Source: Frankia sp. AgB1.9
GTDB lineage: Bacteria; Actinomycetota; Actinomycetes; Frankiales; Frankiaceae
NCBI RefSeq assembly: GCF_016786355.1
Contig: NZ_JADWYX010000004.1
Span: 59,727 to 123,726 of the forward strand
Direction: 5' to 3'
DNA length: 64,000 bases
Shown here one piece after another: positions 28,501 to 35,067 of this stretch (the stretch's first letter is position 1; the number at the start of each line of letters is the position of its first letter). Below the pieces are notes generated by a model that was given only the letters and a program-made list of their open reading frames with translations, did not search any database and was not told the origin of the DNA. The position numbers and the translations under genes were made by a program.

Positions 28501-29528
28501 ATCTCGTCGAGCGACCGGCGGGCCCGGATCGAGGCCATCACCGCGGCGAGCCGACCGGCCGACGGCGTGGCGTAGTGGACGTTGTTCGTGGCGACGCAGG
28601 TCAGCCCGGCCTCCTGAGCGAGGCCGTACAGGGCGTCGTTGCGGTCCGAGTCGAGCGGGTGCGCGTGGTCCCACAGCTCGACGGCGACGTTGTCCCGGCC
28701 GAACCGGCCGACCAGCCCGTCGAGGGCGAGACGGGCGGCGTCGAGGCCGCCGGCGGCCAACGCGGCGGGTACCAGCCCCTTGCGGCAGCCGGTCAGGATC
28801 TGCCAGTGCCCGTCGCCGGCCGCGGCGGCGAGCACGTCCAGGCTGGTCAGCGGGCGGCCCTTCTCCCCGCCGGCCAGGTGCGCGTCGGACACCGCCCGCG
28901 ACAGCCGGCGGTACCCCTCCGGAGTCCGGGCCAGCACGAGCAGGTGATCGCCGGCCGGGTCGGGTACCCCCGGGCGCGGGGCCGGCGCCGCGCCGGGCGG
29001 CCCCGGCAGACGCGGGCCCGTACGGGGCTCGCCCGTGTCTGGCCCCGCCGCGGGCTGGCCCGGGTTCGGCGCCGAGGCCAGGGAGACCTCCACCCCGTAG
29101 AGCGTCCGCAGGCCTACCTGTTCGGCGGCCTCCGCGAACCGGACCACCCCGTACATGCCGTCGTGGTCGGTGAGCGCGAGCGCCGACAGCCCGAGCCGGG
29201 CGGCCTCCTCGACCAGGTCCTCCGGCTGGCTGGCCCCGTCGAGGAAGCTGAACGCCGAGTGGCAGTGCAGCTCGGCGTACGGTGCCGCCGCCGGGGCCGG
29301 CCTGGCCGCTCCGTCAGCGCCGGGCGCCCCCTCGGCGCGGGCCGCGGCCACGGCGGCGACCAGCTCGGGCGCCGGCCGGTAGGGCTCCCGGTGCCTCGAC
29401 CACGCGGGCGCGTCCCCGCCATCCCCCTCCGGTCCGCCCTGCTCGCCCTGCCCGCCCGGCTGGGGTGGGCGCCCCGACATCCGCCGCTCCAGCTCCGCCC
29501 ACGAAACGGCCGGGTTCCACCAGCTCAC
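25578..29528 (-). CDS. dnaE2: Error-prone DNA polymerase III alpha subunit DnaE2
   Basis: Catalytic polymerase of the actinobacterial mutasome (with ImuA' and ImuB), which performs damage-induced mutagenic synthesis. Order: an N-terminal extension, the PHP domain (ELHCHSAFSFLDGAS, TDHDGMYG), polymerase palm with GPPDIDLDIE, finger region (EQLMQMAIDVAGF, GFPESHSVSFAFLVYASAW), and a C-terminal OB fold (VVVAGVVTHRQRP). At 1316 aa it is longer than the usual 1050-1100. Two inserts explain this: about 27450-27830 between the palm and the IHSGGMVI segment, and about 26290-26500 near the helix-hairpin-helix region. Both contain copies of one 39-bp repeat in different frames. GTG start at 29528. Confidence 0.94.
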   Translation of the reverse strand: MSWWNPAVSWAELERRMSGRPPQPGGQGEQGGPEGDGGDAPAWSRHREPYRPAPELVAAVAAARAEGAPGADGAARPAPAAAPYAELHCHSAFSFLDGASQPEDLVEEAARLGLSALALTDHDGMYGVVRFAEAAEQVGLRTLYGVEVSLASAPNPGQPAAGPDTGEPRTGPRLPGPPGAAPAPRPGVPDPAGDHLLVLARTPEGYRRLSRAVSDAHLAGGEKGRPLTSLDVLAAAAGDGHWQILTGCRKGLVPAALAAGGLDAARLALDGLVGRFGRDNVAVELWDHAHPLDSDRNDALYGLAQEAGLTCVATNNVHYATPSAGRLAAVMASIRARRSLDEMDGHLPPAGAAHLRSGAEMADRFARYPGAVEAAARVGTESAFNLRLVAPRLPDFPVPPGHTEASWLRLLTMQGAARRYGPPVRERVGGAYDQLAHELTLIESLGFPGYFLIVHDIVEFCRREDILCQGRGSAANSAVCYALGITGVDAVSFGLLFERFLAPERDGPPDIDLDIESGRREEVIQYVYGRYGRDRAAQVANVISYRSRSAVRDVARALGFSPGQQDAWSSGLDRWSPLPTAAPAAPAATVPAPTIPAAAALAPALAGGRNVPPRRGGAQPRRPLDERRGSCGIGEADFGGREVPGPQGLSPERTVRSGGRGPEVPTEPPGEVGAAGPRPDGADQGNTAIPVEVVGLAGQLLGFPRHLGIHSGGMVICDRPVAEVVPVEWARMPGRTVIQWDKDDCAVAGLVKFDLLGLGMLGALHLAFALIRDHHGRHLDLGEIPPEDPAVYDMLCAADSIGVFQVESRAQMATLPRLRPRRFYDLVVEVALIRPGPIQGGSVHPYIRRRNDLEEVTYPHPLLERSLKKTLGIPLFQEQLMQMAIDVAGFTAAEADQLRRAMGAKRATERIDRLRERFYQGMATNGITGAAADELYTKLAAFANFGFPESHSVSFAFLVYASAWIKLYYPAAFCAALLNAQPMGFYPPQSLVADARRHGVTVHGPDLNASGAGAILQGEGRPAGLAEPVWDGQPAGEPVPARIGVGAAAGAEAGFLPDRRSGSGRSASGAAGGLVGPRHPAVRLGLAGVRLIGTANAERIVAARDVGGPYRDMADLARRTGLAAAQLEALATAGAFGCFGLARREALWAAGAAAQARPDRLEGTTLVGDPAAVAAHLPGMSGAEEIVADLWATGITPGRYPTEFVRDRLDALGVVVATRLAQLPGDRRVVVAGVVTHRQRPATAGGTTFLNLEDETGLVNVICSRGVWVRHRAVATSAPALIVRGRLEKADGVVNVIAERLERLPLAVARSSRDFR
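26330..26368. repeat. 39-bp dispersed repeat inside dnaE2, copy A
   Basis: About 32 of 39 bases match the copy at 27606-27644. Both copies lie within in-frame inserts of dnaE2. On the minus strand this copy is read as GFLPDRRSGSGRS. Confidence 0.65.
27606..27644. repeat. 39-bp dispersed repeat inside dnaE2, copy B
   Basis: It contains a perfect hairpin ATCGGC-TTC-GCCGAT at its centre. The same nucleotides as copy A are read here in another frame as GSCGIGEADFGGR, so the similarity is at DNA level and not from duplicated protein sequence. Confidence 0.65.
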
Positions 29529-29599
29529 GCCCTATCCCCCAGACGCCGGGCCGCCCCGGCAGGCACCGCCGCGCGCTGCCACGGCGTACTTGGTCACCA

Positions 29600-29629
29600 C
29601 ATCTAGTGCCGCTGCATCTAGTGCCGCTG
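29600..29629. repeat. 15-bp perfect tandem duplication
   Basis: The unit CATCTAGTGCCGCTG occurs twice without spacer, in the gap upstream of dnaE2. Confidence 0.8.
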
Positions 29630-29673
29630 CCCCCAACGTCGGCCCGACCCGGCCCGACCCGACCCGACCCGAG

Positions 29674-29748
29674 TGATCGTCGTTTCGGCCCTCCCGTGGT
29701 TGCATTCCGAGCTCGATCGCAACCACCGCAGGACGCAAACGGCGATCA
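29674..29748. repeat. Interspersed palindromic element, copy 2
   Basis: The left arm starts TGATCGTCGTTTCGGCCCTC and the right arm, read on the other strand, starts TGATCGCCGTTTGCGTCCTG; both then share GTGGTTGC. Length and arms match copies 1 and 3. It lies upstream of dnaE2 within the mutasome operon. Confidence 0.8.
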
Positions 29749-29833
29749 TGCGCGAAGGCGAGACGGAGCGAACCAGGCCGGGTCCGGCACCAGGCCGGTC
29801 GACACACTGACCGGCCTTGAACCACGCTCGGCT

Positions 29834-31432
29834 TCAGCCGTAGGACGCCTCCCACCACCATCGACCGCCCTCGACGAACAGCAGGCGGGCGTCGCCGTCC
29901 TCGGTGGTCAGCTGGAAACGGGCGCGGCGTCGGCCGGACGGCTCCCACCAGCGCTCGTCGGCCGGCCAGGGACCAGCCCAGCCGGTCACCCGGACCGGCG
30001 GGCGGCCGTCGACGGCCAGCCAGGCCGGCGCCTTGGTGGCTACCGTCCGGCCACTGACGACGACCGGTTCGCCGGCGGCGTCGAGCAGCAGGGCGGGACG
30101 CGGTTCGGTGAGCACGGTGGCCGGCGCGGGCGCGGGCAGCCGCCCGGGCCACGGGGCGCCGGCCCGGTCCGCCTCGGTGGCGTCGCGCGGCCCGCGGGGC
30201 TCGCCCCACGGCACCAGCCGGACCGCCGTGGCCGGGTCACGCCCGCCGCGCACCTCGGCGGTCAGGACCGCCTCTGGTCCGAGCAGGCCCTGGACCCGGT
30301 CGAGGGCCCGGCGCACCCGGCCGTCGGCCGCGCCCGGCTCACCCCACAGCCCCAGCTGGCGGCCGTCGGCGGCCAGCAGGTCCTCCGGAACCACCCTGAT
30401 CCACGTCACGCCCGCCGTCGGCCCGTGCCCGGTCCCAGCCGACCCGGGCCCGTAGCCGGTCCCGGGCGGGGCGGCCCGGCTGGCCTCCGACGCCAGGGCC
30501 GCGGCGGACAGCCAGCCGTCGAGCTGCCAGCGGATCCGGTCGGTGATCGCGGCGGCGGTCAGCGGGCCGTCGTGCCGCCAGACCCGGCGCAGCCGTTCCC
30601 CGTTCTCTGTCTCGGCCTCGATCGCGACCCGGGCGCAGGCCAGGCCAGCGGCCAGCAGCTTCGCGTGGCAGTCCTCGGCGAGGCGGCGGGCGGTGAAGAC
30701 GACCTGCTCGACGGTGTCGGCCGGCGGGTCGAGGAGGGTGTCGACGGTGAGGTCCGAGGGGACGACGCGGGGCTCCGGCAGCCGCTCGTCGTCACCCCGG
30801 GCCAGCCGGTGGACGAGCGCCCCGTCCGGGCCGAACCGGTCGAGCACCTGGGCCGCCGGCAGCGCGGCGAACGCGCCCAGCGTGGGCAGCCCCAGCCTGC
30901 GCAGCAGCCCGGCGAGCTCGGGCCGGTCGACCAGTTCCACCGGCAGCCCGGCGAGGAAGCCGGCGCTGGCCCCGGCGGGCACCGTCTCGCCAAGCCGGCC
31001 GGCCAGCCCGGCGGCGAACGGCCCGTCGGCGATCCCGATCCGGCAGTTGCCCGCGACGGCGGCCACCGCGCCACGGATCTGGGCGATCACGAGGGCCTCC
31101 GCGCCGAAGTAGCGGGCCGCGCCGCGGACCGGCACCAGGCAGTCGCCCGGCCGGGTCACCTCGGCGCCGGGCACGACGGTCTCGACCGCGGCCACCACCG
31201 GCTCGAACACCCGGGCGTCCCGATCGGAATCGGCCGCCAGCAGCCGCAGTTGCGGGCAGCGCCCCTGGGCGTCGCGCCGGCGCAGCCCCGGCAGCACCCC
31301 GGCGGCGCGGGCGGCCGCGGTCGCGGTCACCACCCGGTTCGCCTCGACCACGGCGGCGGGCACCTCGGGCCCGATCCCGGCGGCCAGCGTCGGCCAGTCC
31401 GGGCAGTGCACAGCCAGCATCCGCACGGGCAT
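29834..31432 (-). CDS. imuB: ImuB-like Y-family polymerase homologue
   Basis: ImuB is the non-catalytic Y-family-like hub of the mutasome that links DnaE2 to the sliding clamp. The N-terminus reads MPVRMLAVHCPDWP where active Y-family enzymes have an aspartate-containing DMDAFF motif, consistent with an inactive polymerase. Other Y-family traces are PVRGAARYFGAEALVIAQIR and a helix-hairpin-helix-like LAGLLRRLGLPTLGAFAALP. The length of 532 aa fits the family. ATG 31432 lies 2 bp after the imuA' stop. Confidence 0.85.
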   Translation of the reverse strand: MPVRMLAVHCPDWPTLAAGIGPEVPAAVVEANRVVTATAAARAAGVLPGLRRRDAQGRCPQLRLLAADSDRDARVFEPVVAAVETVVPGAEVTRPGDCLVPVRGAARYFGAEALVIAQIRGAVAAVAGNCRIGIADGPFAAGLAGRLGETVPAGASAGFLAGLPVELVDRPELAGLLRRLGLPTLGAFAALPAAQVLDRFGPDGALVHRLARGDDERLPEPRVVPSDLTVDTLLDPPADTVEQVVFTARRLAEDCHAKLLAAGLACARVAIEAETENGERLRRVWRHDGPLTAAAITDRIRWQLDGWLSAAALASEASRAAPPGTGYGPGSAGTGHGPTAGVTWIRVVPEDLLAADGRQLGLWGEPGAADGRVRRALDRVQGLLGPEAVLTAEVRGGRDPATAVRLVPWGEPRGPRDATEADRAGAPWPGRLPAPAPATVLTEPRPALLLDAAGEPVVVSGRTVATKAPAWLAVDGRPPVRVTGWAGPWPADERWWEPSGRRRARFQLTTEDGDARLLFVEGGRWWWEASYG

Positions 31433-31434
31433 GA

Positions 31435-32460
31435 CTACGCGGCCCCCTCTACGACGTGCAGCTCCCGCGCCACGCCGGCCGCCGGCTCGGCGCCCGGGCG
31501 CGGCCCGGCGGTGCCGTCCAGCCCGGCGACCACGCCATCCGCCTCCAGGCCAGCCGCCTGGCTCTGACCGACAGCGCCGTCCAGCCCGAAGGCGGGGCTT
31601 CCGGTGACGGGGTTCGGGCCGGAGGCGCCGTCGAGCTCGACGACCGGGCCGGGGCCGGCGACGGTGAGCCAGCCGTGGCGGGGCCGGCTGGCCGCGCCCC
31701 GGCCGGACACCCGGACCAGCAGCCGGGCACCGCGCAGGTGCCCGTGCCCCTGGCCGAGGCCGTGGAAGGACCGTTCCGCCGCGGTCAGACGCAGTTCCGC
31801 GCCCTCCCAGCCGGCACCGACCGGGAGCAGCAGGCAGCCCCGCTCACGGGCGCGGGCCGCGAGCCGTCGGGCCGAGCCGGCCGACTTCGCCTCCGCCGGC
31901 GGGCGGACCGCCACCACGTCGAGGGCATCGATCAGGGCCGCGGTGACCACGGGCCAGCGTGGGCCCGGCTCGGGCACCAGGACCAACCGGTCCAGCGCGA
32001 TCCCGGCCTCGGCCGCGGCGAGCAGGCCGAGCGCCGGGCAGCCGACCACCGCGCACCACGCCCCGGCCCGGGACGGCTCCGCGAGCACGGCGAGCAGCAG
32101 CGCGGCCGACCCCTCGACGGCCACCGTCGTCCCCCGCGCCAGCGCCCGTCGGGGCAGCAGCCCGGCCAGTGCCGCCGGCACCGGCAGCAGCCGGTCAGGG
32201 TCACCGAGATCAGGCGGGTCGGCCGGCCCGCCGTGGGTGATCTCCCGCAGGTCCCGTAGCTCCCGCAGGTCTCGCAGCGCGGCCAGCACCGGCTCCGGGC
32301 GACCGGGCGGCCGTCCCACCGGGTGGACGTCACGAGGCTGGGTGTCACGAGGCCGGACGTCACGGGACTGGGCGTCACGGGACTGGACATCACGAGGCCG
32401 GACGTCACGGGACTGGATGTCACGGGGCTTTGGGAAGCCGCGCGCGCGGACCGGGTGCAC
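31435..32460 (-). CDS. ImuA'-like mutasome protein with an N-terminal pentapeptide repeat
   Basis: The position directly before imuB and the weakly RecA-like pattern (VAVEGSAALLLAVLAEPSRAGAWCAVVG, LDRLVLVPEPGPRWP, LDVVAVRPP) fit ImuA', the actinobacterial accessory protein that binds ImuB. The P-loop is degenerate. GTG 32460 comes two bases after the stop of the HEPN gene, which sets the start. Residues 10-45 are seven copies of an RD-x-x-x pentapeptide (RDVQS, RDVRP) coded by a 15-bp minisatellite, which is not typical for this family. 341 aa. Confidence 0.72.
   Translation of the reverse strand: MHPVRARGFPKPRDIQSRDVRPRDVQSRDAQSRDVRPRDTQPRDVHPVGRPPGRPEPVLAALRDLRELRDLREITHGGPADPPDLGDPDRLLPVPAALAGLLPRRALARGTTVAVEGSAALLLAVLAEPSRAGAWCAVVGCPALGLLAAAEAGIALDRLVLVPEPGPRWPVVTAALIDALDVVAVRPPAEAKSAGSARRLAARARERGCLLLPVGAGWEGAELRLTAAERSFHGLGQGHGHLRGARLLVRVSGRGAASRPRHGWLTVAGPGPVVELDGASGPNPVTGSPAFGLDGAVGQSQAAGLEADGVVAGLDGTAGPRPGAEPAAGVARELHVVEGAA
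32326..32430. repeat. Seven-copy 15-bp minisatellite in the imuA' coding region
   Basis: Seven contiguous 15-bp units based on GACGTCACGGGACTG (starts at 32326, 32341, 32356, 32371, 32386, 32401, 32416). Each keeps a GTCACG or ATCACG core. They encode RDVQS/RDVRP-like pentapeptides near the ImuA' N-terminus. Confidence 0.9.
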
Positions 32461-32462
32461 GG

Positions 32463-33062
32463 CTAGTCCGTCCCGGAACGCGCCACCGGCGCCGCCGCCC
32501 CGATGAGCGTCGGCTGAGACGGCAGGCCCAGGACCTCCTCGACCACCCCGAGGAAGATCTCCACCTGCCGGACGAGGTCGTCGGCCTCGCGGATGGACAC
32601 GACGGACAGCCCGGCCTCGGCCGCTGCGCGCCGGGGCGCGCCCGCGGCGAAGAAGTCGGCCCACTCGCCGAGCTCAGGGGTGACCTGGGCCAGCAGCCGC
32701 CAGGCGCTCACCGGCCGGCCGCGCCGGCCCGGCCGAGGCGTGGCCCGGGCCGCCAGCACCGCCGCGGCCACCCGCAGCGCTGCCAGGTGCGCGAGCGCGT
32801 ACCGCTCCCCCGCCGGGTGGGCGAAGGCTGCCTCGGCCAGTCCGTGCCGGGCAGCCGCGAGCAGATCATCCCGGGAGCGCCGCGGCATCCCGGCCGCCGG
32901 GACCGTGGCCCGCTGGTCGGCCGACGCAACCTGTCGTACCGCGTTGGCAGACTGCGGGGGCCGAGGCCGGACGGGATGCAGGGCGGGCTGCGGGCACACG
33001 GGCGGACGCCCGGCCTGCTGCGGCACGGACGACTGCTGGCGCCGTGTTGGCTGGCTGGTCAT
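32463..33062 (-). CDS. SAV_6107-type HEPN domain protein
   Basis: A 199-aa protein whose C-terminal two thirds are helical and match the SAV_6107-type HEPN family seen beside mutasome genes in actinobacteria (SRDDLLAAARHGLAEAAFAHPAGERYALAHLAALRVAAAVL; WADFFAAGAPRRAAAEAGL). The HEPN fold is common in RNases and toxin partners, but the role here is unknown. ATG 33062 has a GGAGGGTGGAG Shine-Dalgarno; the frame is open further upstream to 33230 but would cover the operator region. It is the first gene of the mutasome operon, behind a LexA box. Confidence 0.75.
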   Translation of the reverse strand: MTSQPTRRQQSSVPQQAGRPPVCPQPALHPVRPRPPQSANAVRQVASADQRATVPAAGMPRRSRDDLLAAARHGLAEAAFAHPAGERYALAHLAALRVAAAVLAARATPRPGRRGRPVSAWRLLAQVTPELGEWADFFAAGAPRRAAAEAGLSVVSIREADDLVRQVEIFLGVVEEVLGLPSQPTLIGAAAPVARSGTD

Positions 33063-33131
33063 CTCCACCCTCCCGAGGTGCACCGCGCCGGCTGGCCGCC
33101 GGTCGTAGTCGCCGGCCCGCCCGGCATGTTG

Positions 33132-33228
33132 CTCGAACGACGTTGGTTCGAACGGTGTTGCTTGAACGGCACTACTACTTGAACGGCACCGCGTTTTGAA
33201 CGCACCGTGTTCGAACACAAGTTCGAAC
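33132..33228. repeat. Array of GAAC half-sites in the divergent SOS/carotenoid promoter region
   Basis: Seven GAAC cores start at 33135, 33150, 33164, 33181, 33198, 33213 and 33225, spaced 12-17 bp. Three are full GTTCGAAC palindromes (33146, 33209, 33221), and two units share CTTGAACGGCAC. The last two cores form the LexA box. The array may be a multi-site operator or a degenerate tandem repeat from which the box arose. Confidence 0.7.
33211..33226. promoter_or_regulatory. LexA (SOS) box
   Basis: TCGAACACAAGTTCGA is a perfect match to the actinobacterial LexA palindrome TCGAAC-N4-GTTCGA. It lies in the divergent region, 149 bp before the HEPN/imuA'/imuB operon and 38 bp before the crtA-like gene, so it could control both directions. 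Confidence 0.85.
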
Positions 33229-33263
33229 AAGGATGACGGTAGCCCGGCCGGGAGGAGGCGTCA

Positions 33264-34325
33264 ATGTCGTGGGAGAAGGCGTCGCCGGGAGGGGCGCTCG
33301 GCTGGCCGCCGGGCGCCACCGGGCGGCCGTTGGTGACCGTCGACCTGTGGCGGGTACCCACCCGGCGGATCGGCGGAGCGCTCGGCCGGATGGCCCTGGA
33401 CCGGGCTCGACTGCGCCGCGTGGACGGGCTCACGTTCGCCAGGCTGGTCGGCACGGGCACCCCTGGGGCCTTTGCTCCGCGGGACGCCGAACCGCGCCGC
33501 TGGGGGCTGGTCTCGGTCTGGGACAGCCCGGCCGCCGCCGAGGCGTTCGGGGACTCTCCGGTCGCCCGTTCCTGGGCGCGGATCGCCGACGAGCACTTCC
33601 ACGTAGAGCTGTGCCCGCTCGCCTGGCGTGGCCGCTGGTCGGGCCGCGAGCCCTTCGGCCCCCCACCAGCGGGGAACCCGCCAGCGGGGAACCCCGCGGA
33701 CGGGAACCCGGCGGCCGCGGGCCAGCCTGCCATCCATGATCGCGACTTTGGCCCTCCAGTGGTCGCATCCGCGGCCGTTCCGCAACCACTGGAGGGCGCA
33801 AACGGCGATCACGCAGACGGGCTGACCTTGGCGGTCCCGGGCCTGGCCGGCGGCGAATCCGCGGCCGGCGAGACGGCCGGTACAGCGTTGCCACCCCGGG
33901 GACCGGTGGCGCCCGGGCTGGTCACGGTGCTGACCAGGGCCCGGCTCGCGCCCCGGCACGCGGTCAGTTTCTGGCGGGCCGCGCCCGCGGTCGCCGCCGA
34001 TCTCGCGGCCCTGGCCGGCACCCCCACGACCGAGGGCACCTCCGCCGGCCCAGCCACCCCCGCCGGCACGGTGGCACCGACGCTCGCGATCGGAATCGGG
34101 GAGGCGCCGATCGGGCTGCAGGGCACGTTCAGCGTCTGGCCGAGCCTCGCCGCCGTCCGCGCGTTCGCCTACCGGCGCCCGGCGCACGCCGCCGCCGTCC
34201 GCCGGACCGGTGAGGTCGGTTGGTACGCCGAGGAGCTGTTCGCCCGGTTCGCGGTCCTCGCCGGCCATGGCACCGTCGACGGCCGGGATCCGCTGCGTCC
34301 TGACGGTTCCACGACGGCGCGATGA
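33264..34325 (+). CDS. CrtA-like carotenoid (spheroidene-type) monooxygenase carrying a palindromic-element insert
   Basis: The two ends match the spheroidene monooxygenase-like family of actinobacteria: VDLWRVPTRRIGGALGRMAL, FARLVGTG, WGLVSVWDSPAAAEAF and RGRWSGREPFG at the N-side; VTVLTRARLAPRHAVSFWRA, IGIGEAPIGLQGTFSVW, FAYRRPAHAAAVRRTG and GWYAEELFARFAVL at the C-side. CrtA enzymes add keto groups to acyclic carotenoids; the exact substrate here is unknown. Between the halves, about residues 135-195, lies a spacer encoded by short repeats and copy 3 of the palindromic element, read through in frame. ATG 33264 has a GGAGGAGG site 6 nt upstream. First gene of a five-gene plus-strand operon. 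Confidence 0.75.
   Translation: MSWEKASPGGALGWPPGATGRPLVTVDLWRVPTRRIGGALGRMALDRARLRRVDGLTFARLVGTGTPGAFAPRDAEPRRWGLVSVWDSPAAAEAFGDSPVARSWARIADEHFHVELCPLAWRGRWSGREPFGPPPAGNPPAGNPADGNPAAAGQPAIHDRDFGPPVVASAAVPQPLEGANGDHADGLTLAVPGLAGGESAAGETAGTALPPRGPVAPGLVTVLTRARLAPRHAVSFWRAAPAVAADLAALAGTPTTEGTSAGPATPAGTVAPTLAIGIGEAPIGLQGTFSVWPSLAAVRAFAYRRPAHAAAVRRTGEVGWYAEELFARFAVLAGHGTVDGRDPLRPDGSTTAR
33737..33811. repeat. Interspersed palindromic element, copy 3, inside a coding region
   Basis: The best-conserved palindrome of the three. The left arm is TGATCGCGACTTTGGCCCTC continuing into CAGTGGTCGC; the right arm on the other strand is TGATCGCCGTTTGCGCCCTC continuing into CAGTGGTTGC. It sits within the crtA-like gene, contributes about 25 codons (DRDFGPPVV... 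PLEGANGDH) and contains no stop in that frame. Confidence 0.88.
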
Positions 34326-35056
34326 CACACCGTGTCCCGTTTGAGACAGTTACTCGGTCACCGGGCACGGGGCGAGAGTGCCGGGTTATCGTCAACCTCC
34401 CGACCGCCCGTCCACTCACTGCGAGGCAGGCCTTGGCGAGTGCCGACATCAGGCTGGTGCGCTGGACGCCCGCCCGGATGCGTGCCCGCCTCGGTGAGGT
34501 GATCGGCGTCTACAAGACGGCCTTCCTGGATGTGCACGAGGCGGATCCGGTCCGCGCCGCCCGCGACCGGATGACGCACGCCCGCCGGCACACGGAGCGG
34601 CGCGACCTGCGCGCGGTCGCCGCGCTGACCTCCGACGACGCCCTGGTCGGCGTCACCTACGCGATGCCCGGCCGGCAGGGGCAGTGGTGGCATGACGTGG
34701 TGGCCACCGCGCTGTCCCCCGCCGCGTCGGTGCACTGGCTGGAGGACTGCCTCGAGATCGTCGAGCTGCACGTCCTGCCGGAGTACCAGGGCCAGGGCAT
34801 CGGCCGGGAGCTGCTGCGGGAGCTGCTGCGCGACGCGCCCTACCGCACCGCGGCGCTGTCCGCGCTGGAGCTGCCGGACAGCCGGGCCCGCCGGCTCTAC
34901 GCCAGCGAGGGTTTCGTCCCGTTGCTGTCGAACTTCCGTTTCCCGGGCAGCTACACCCCCTACGCGGTGCTCGGCAAGGAGCTGCCGCCACCCGGCCCAC
35001 GGCATCGCCGCGGCGCGATGGCCGCCCGTTTCGGCCGGCCCGCCCGAGCGTTGTAG
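34322..35056 (+). CDS. GNAT-family N-acetyltransferase
   Basis: A 244-aa protein. The acetyl-CoA site VLPEYQGQGIGRELLREL (Q-x-x-G-x-G/A pattern) follows the beta-strand VELH, and the C-terminal strand SRARRLYASEGFVPL is also typical of GNATs. ATG 34322 overlaps the stop of the crtA-like gene by four bases (ATGA), and I see no other ATG or GTG start in the first part. Its place inside a carotenoid operon suggests a pigment or related substrate, but the acceptor is unknown. Confidence 0.85.
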   Translation: MTHRVPFETVTRSPGTGRECRVIVNLPTARPLTARQALASADIRLVRWTPARMRARLGEVIGVYKTAFLDVHEADPVRAARDRMTHARRHTERRDLRAVAALTSDDALVGVTYAMPGRQGQWWHDVVATALSPAASVHWLEDCLEIVELHVLPEYQGQGIGRELLRELLRDAPYRTAALSALELPDSRARRLYASEGFVPLLSNFRFPGSYTPYAVLGKELPPPGPRHRRGAMAARFGRPARAL

Positions 35057-35067
35057 ACCTCCGAGAC

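Larger units (their letters stand above)
29529..29833. other. Gap between imuB and dnaE2 carrying repeats
   Basis: This 305-bp gap has no gene. It holds a 15-bp tandem duplication (29600-29629), a CGACC-rich microsatellite (29642-29672) and copy 2 of the palindromic element (29674-29748). The hairpin could attenuate transcription from imuB into dnaE2. Confidence 0.6.
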
